Shown: positions 16,081 to 17,725 of the stretch, one piece after another | Layout of the letters: the number at the start of each line of letters is the position of its first letter | Position numbering within the stretch: the stretch's first letter is position 1 | Source of the DNA: an uncultured Planctomycetales bacterium | GTDB lineage: Bacteria; Planctomycetota; Planctomycetia; Pirellulales; Thermoguttaceae | DNA: 17,725 bases | NCBI GenBank assembly: GCA_937889015.1 | Contig: CALARR010000417.1 | Coordinates: forward strand, 1-17,725 | Reading direction: 5' to 3' | Position numbers and translations under genes: made by a program | Notes under the pieces: model-generated | Database searches by the model: none | Told to the model about the DNA's origin: nothing | Seen by the model: only the letters and a program-made list of their open reading frames with translations

Positions 16081-16383
16081 TTACGGCCCTTCAGCCACAG
16101 GTCCACTCGTGGCAAGCCGCTCAGGCAGTTCGTTGGGATTGTTACAGTGGCAGATGATGATCTGGGTGCCTTCCTGGCGGAACCCGCAACTGCTGGCTTT
16201 GGCATCGGCTGCGAAAACTGCAGCCGCGTGCTCCCGGATGGAGAGGCTTTCGACCGCATTGTCCGGAAGCGGGTGGCAAATCCAGTCGCGGCCCTGGTCG
16301 TCGCGCAGAGCAAAACTCTCGGGCTCGCTGAGGGCCAGATGGGCGTTATCGCCGTGAAGGCACTTGTAGTAGTTCTCGGGCAA
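16081..16383 (-). CDS. Small cysteine-containing protein, function unknown
   Basis: A 100-residue, mostly polar protein with no signal peptide or membrane segment. It has five cysteines: C8, C36, C66, C78 and C80. The pair C78-H-C80 in IIICHCNNP and C36-H37 in DWICHP could bind a metal, but no known zinc finger is matched. The middle (SIREHAAAVFAADAKASSCGF) looks helical. I do not recognise the family. The start is TTG 16383, supported by AAGGAG six bases upstream, the best Shine-Dalgarno in the window. It lies 53 bases after the TPR gene and 95 bases before the M60 gene, all on one strand, so co-transcription is plausible. Confidence 0.6.
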   Translation of the reverse strand: MPENYYKCLHGDNAHLALSEPESFALRDDQGRDWICHPLPDNAVESLSIREHAAAVFAADAKASSCGFRQEGTQIIICHCNNPNELPERLATSGPVAEGP

Positions 16384-16389
16384 TTCGAA

Positions 16390-16395
16390 CTCCTT
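16390..16395 (-). promoter_or_regulatory. Strong Shine-Dalgarno supporting a TTG start
   Basis: AAGGAG on the minus strand, followed by six bases and TTG 16383. No ATG is in frame near it, so this site is the main evidence that the 100-residue protein is translated and where it begins. Confidence 0.65.
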
Positions 16396-16436
16396 GACCG
16401 GCAGGGCAGGGGAGGGGCCCCGATTCCGGCCAGTAC

Positions 16437-16763
16437 TCAGCGGCTGCCCTTGAGCCGATGGGAAGCCAGTTCGTCGGCTTGGGCTTGTTCCAACTGCCCT
16501 TGCTCCCGGTAGGCCGCGGCTCGATTTTGAAAGGCGGCCGCATGTGCCGGGTCGAGGCGAATGGTGTGAGTGTAGTCGGCAATCGCTTGCGGCAGATCGC
16601 CACGCACGGCATGGGCGAACCCGCGAGCGAACCAGGCGTGGGCGGAAGTGGGCTTCAGTTCCACAGCCGCGGTGAAGGCGGCGATTGCCAGGTCGGGTTC
16701 GTTGTAGTCCAGATGTTCCAGGCCACGGTTGTAGGCTTCCAGGGGATCTTCAGCACCTTGCAC
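16437..16763 (-). CDS. Small tetratricopeptide-repeat protein
   Basis: A 108-residue cytoplasmic protein made almost entirely of three TPR motifs (about residues 7-40, 41-74 and 75-105). Signs are the spaced Ala/Gly/Tyr positions in AYNRGLEHLDYNEPDLAIAA, AWFARGFAHAVRGDLPQAIA and AFQNRAAAYREQGQLEQAQ, with a Pro closing each of the first two units (LKP, LDP). TPRs bind partner proteins; no partner is shown, though the two genes downstream are candidates. GTG 16763 is preferred because GGAGG lies 9 bases upstream; a GTG at 16790 is in frame without a Shine-Dalgarno. The gene heads a possible three-gene operon and is divergent from hemL, 160 bases away. Confidence 0.8.
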   Translation of the reverse strand: MQGAEDPLEAYNRGLEHLDYNEPDLAIAAFTAAVELKPTSAHAWFARGFAHAVRGDLPQAIADYTHTIRLDPAHAAAFQNRAAAYREQGQLEQAQADELASHRLKGSR

Positions 16764-16878
16764 GACCAGAATCCTCCATTCGCTTGGCACGTTGTGCGTT
16801 GTTGTCGCTCGGGTGGGCGTGTGAAATGTGCTACGCCACGGGTTCTGCCGGCTCTTTCAGCCAGAGACGATGATCGAC

Positions 16879-16884
16879 TAGAAT
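16879..16884 (+). promoter_or_regulatory. Candidate -10 element for hemL
   Basis: TAGAAT in CTAGAATAC lies 39 bases before hemL ATG. A CTTTCA at 16854-16859 is a possible weak -35 with a 19-base spacer. It shares TAGAATAC with the region upstream of purM. Confidence 0.4.
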
Positions 16885-16923
16885 ACAGGAGAAGTCTCCC
16901 GATTGTAAACAAAGGCGGACCAG

Positions 16924-17725
16924 ATGTTTAGCCCACTGACGAATTGTCCCCGTAGCCTGCAAGAATTTTCTCGCGCCCAAGGCCTGATGCCCGGTGGGGT
17001 GAACAGTCCCGCCAGGGCCTTCGGCGGGGTGGGGGGCAGTCCGTTGTTCTTCCGGCGCGGCCAGGGGGCCTATTTGTGGGACGTCGATGGCCACCGCTAC
17101 CTCGACCTGATCGGTTCCTGGGGACCGATGATCCTCGGTCATGCTCATCCCGCCGTGGTGACTGCGATCCAGGCGGCGGCTGCCTTGGGGACGAGTTTTG
17201 GGGCACCGACGGAGGCGGAAAGCGAACTGGCTGAGATGTTGGTGGCCGCAATCGCGTCGATCGAGAAGGTGCGTCTGGTTAGTTCGGGCACCGAGGCCAC
17301 GATGAGCGCCATCCGGCTGGCCAGGGGCTTCACCGGTCGGGACTTGATTGTGAAATTCGCCGGGAATTACCATGGCCACGTCGACAGCCTGCTGGTCGCT
17401 GCGGGCAGCGCGGCAGCGACCTTGGGTGTGCCCAACTCACCGGGCGTGACCGCAGGCACGGCCCACGACACGCTCGTGCTGCCTTACAACGACCCCCACC
17501 GCCTGGAACAGGCTTTCCAGCAGCGTGGCCCGGAAATCGCGGCGGTGATCGTCGAACCGGTGGCCGGCAACATGGGCTGTGTGCCGTCGTCGCACGATTT
17601 TCGGGATGCCTTGCGGGATTTGACTCGCCGGCACGATGCTTTGCTCATATTTGACGAGGTCATCAGCGGTTTTCGGGTAGCCTATGGAGGGGCTCAGACG
17701 CTGTTCGGCATCGAACCTGACCTGA
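16924..17725 (+). CDS. hemL: Glutamate-1-semialdehyde 2,1-aminomutase, partial (3' end beyond window)
   Basis: PLP enzyme converting glutamate-1-semialdehyde to 5-aminolevulinate in the C5 route to haem and other tetrapyrroles, in the cytoplasm. The frame from ATG 16924 stays open to the end of the window, giving 267 residues of about 430. Family blocks present are SRAQGLMPGGVNSPARAFGG, YLWDVDGHRYLDLIGSWGPM, ILGHAHP, VRLVSSGTEATMSAIRLARG, KFAGNYHGHVDSLL, VEPVAGNMG and LIFDEVISGFR, where D244 matches the Asp that contacts the PLP ring nitrogen. The PLP-binding Lys falls just past the window edge. AGGCGG upstream may be the ribosome site. It is divergent from the TPR gene and has a candidate -10 at 16879. 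Confidence 0.96.
   Translation, partial: MFSPLTNCPRSLQEFSRAQGLMPGGVNSPARAFGGVGGSPLFFRRGQGAYLWDVDGHRYLDLIGSWGPMILGHAHPAVVTAIQAAAALGTSFGAPTEAESELAEMLVAAIASIEKVRLVSSGTEATMSAIRLARGFTGRDLIVKFAGNYHGHVDSLLVAAGSAAATLGVPNSPGVTAGTAHDTLVLPYNDPHRLEQAFQQRGPEIAAVIVEPVAGNMGCVPSSHDFRDALRDLTRRHDALLIFDEVISGFRVAYGGAQTLFGIEPDL

Overview
The window is GC-rich, densely coding chromosomal DNA, most likely from a planctomycete (Planctomycetota, perhaps Pirellulales). That placement is inference. It rests on a lipoprotein made of eight 24-residue leucine-rich units of the xTDAGL type, a small membrane protein and a phosphotransferase-like protein with motifs I associate with planctomycetes, an M60-type peptidase with an amidotransferase-like front end, and short genes with sparse Shine-Dalgarno sites. 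No rRNA, tRNA, CRISPR array, prophage, plasmid function or intact transposase gene was found.

Layout. 59-1396 (+) is a POT-family peptide transporter. It converges, across a strong inverted repeat (1400-1444), on a two-gene lipid module on the minus strand: an LplT-like MFS transporter fused to a PlsC acyltransferase (3121-5127), followed with overlap by an Aas-type AMP-binding acyl-ACP/CoA synthetase (1449 to about 3140). Together they look like a lysophospholipid import and re-acylation system whose domains are split at an unusual point. After a gene-free 445 bases comes a small two-helix membrane protein (5573-6049, +). An 86-base MITE-like inverted repeat (6079-6164) then overlaps the stop codon of a secreted protein gene on the minus strand that is broken by two frameshifts (6160-7375). 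Upstream of that is a PII nitrogen-signalling protein (7443-7790, -).

The middle holds an aminoglycoside-phosphotransferase-like kinase (8132-9145, +), a DsbD-type transmembrane thiol reductase (9376-11373, +), purM for purine synthesis (11438-12502, -) and the leucine-rich lipoprotein (12746-13627, +).

The right end has a minus-strand cluster read in the order TPR protein (16437-16763), 100-residue cysteine-containing protein of unknown function (16081-16383, TTG start with an ideal Shine-Dalgarno), and M60-like metallopeptidase (13712-15985). Divergent from it, and cut by the window edge, is hemL for tetrapyrrole synthesis (16924-17725, +).

Most of this is housekeeping or envelope metabolism. 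The points most worth a second look are the split acyltransferase/synthetase pair, the doubly frameshifted gene with a repeat at its 3' end, the TPR/small protein/M60 cluster, the PII protein with an altered nucleotide-binding loop, and the kinase-like protein lacking two canonical active-site residues. I did not see convincing evidence for a wholly new defence or mobile system.
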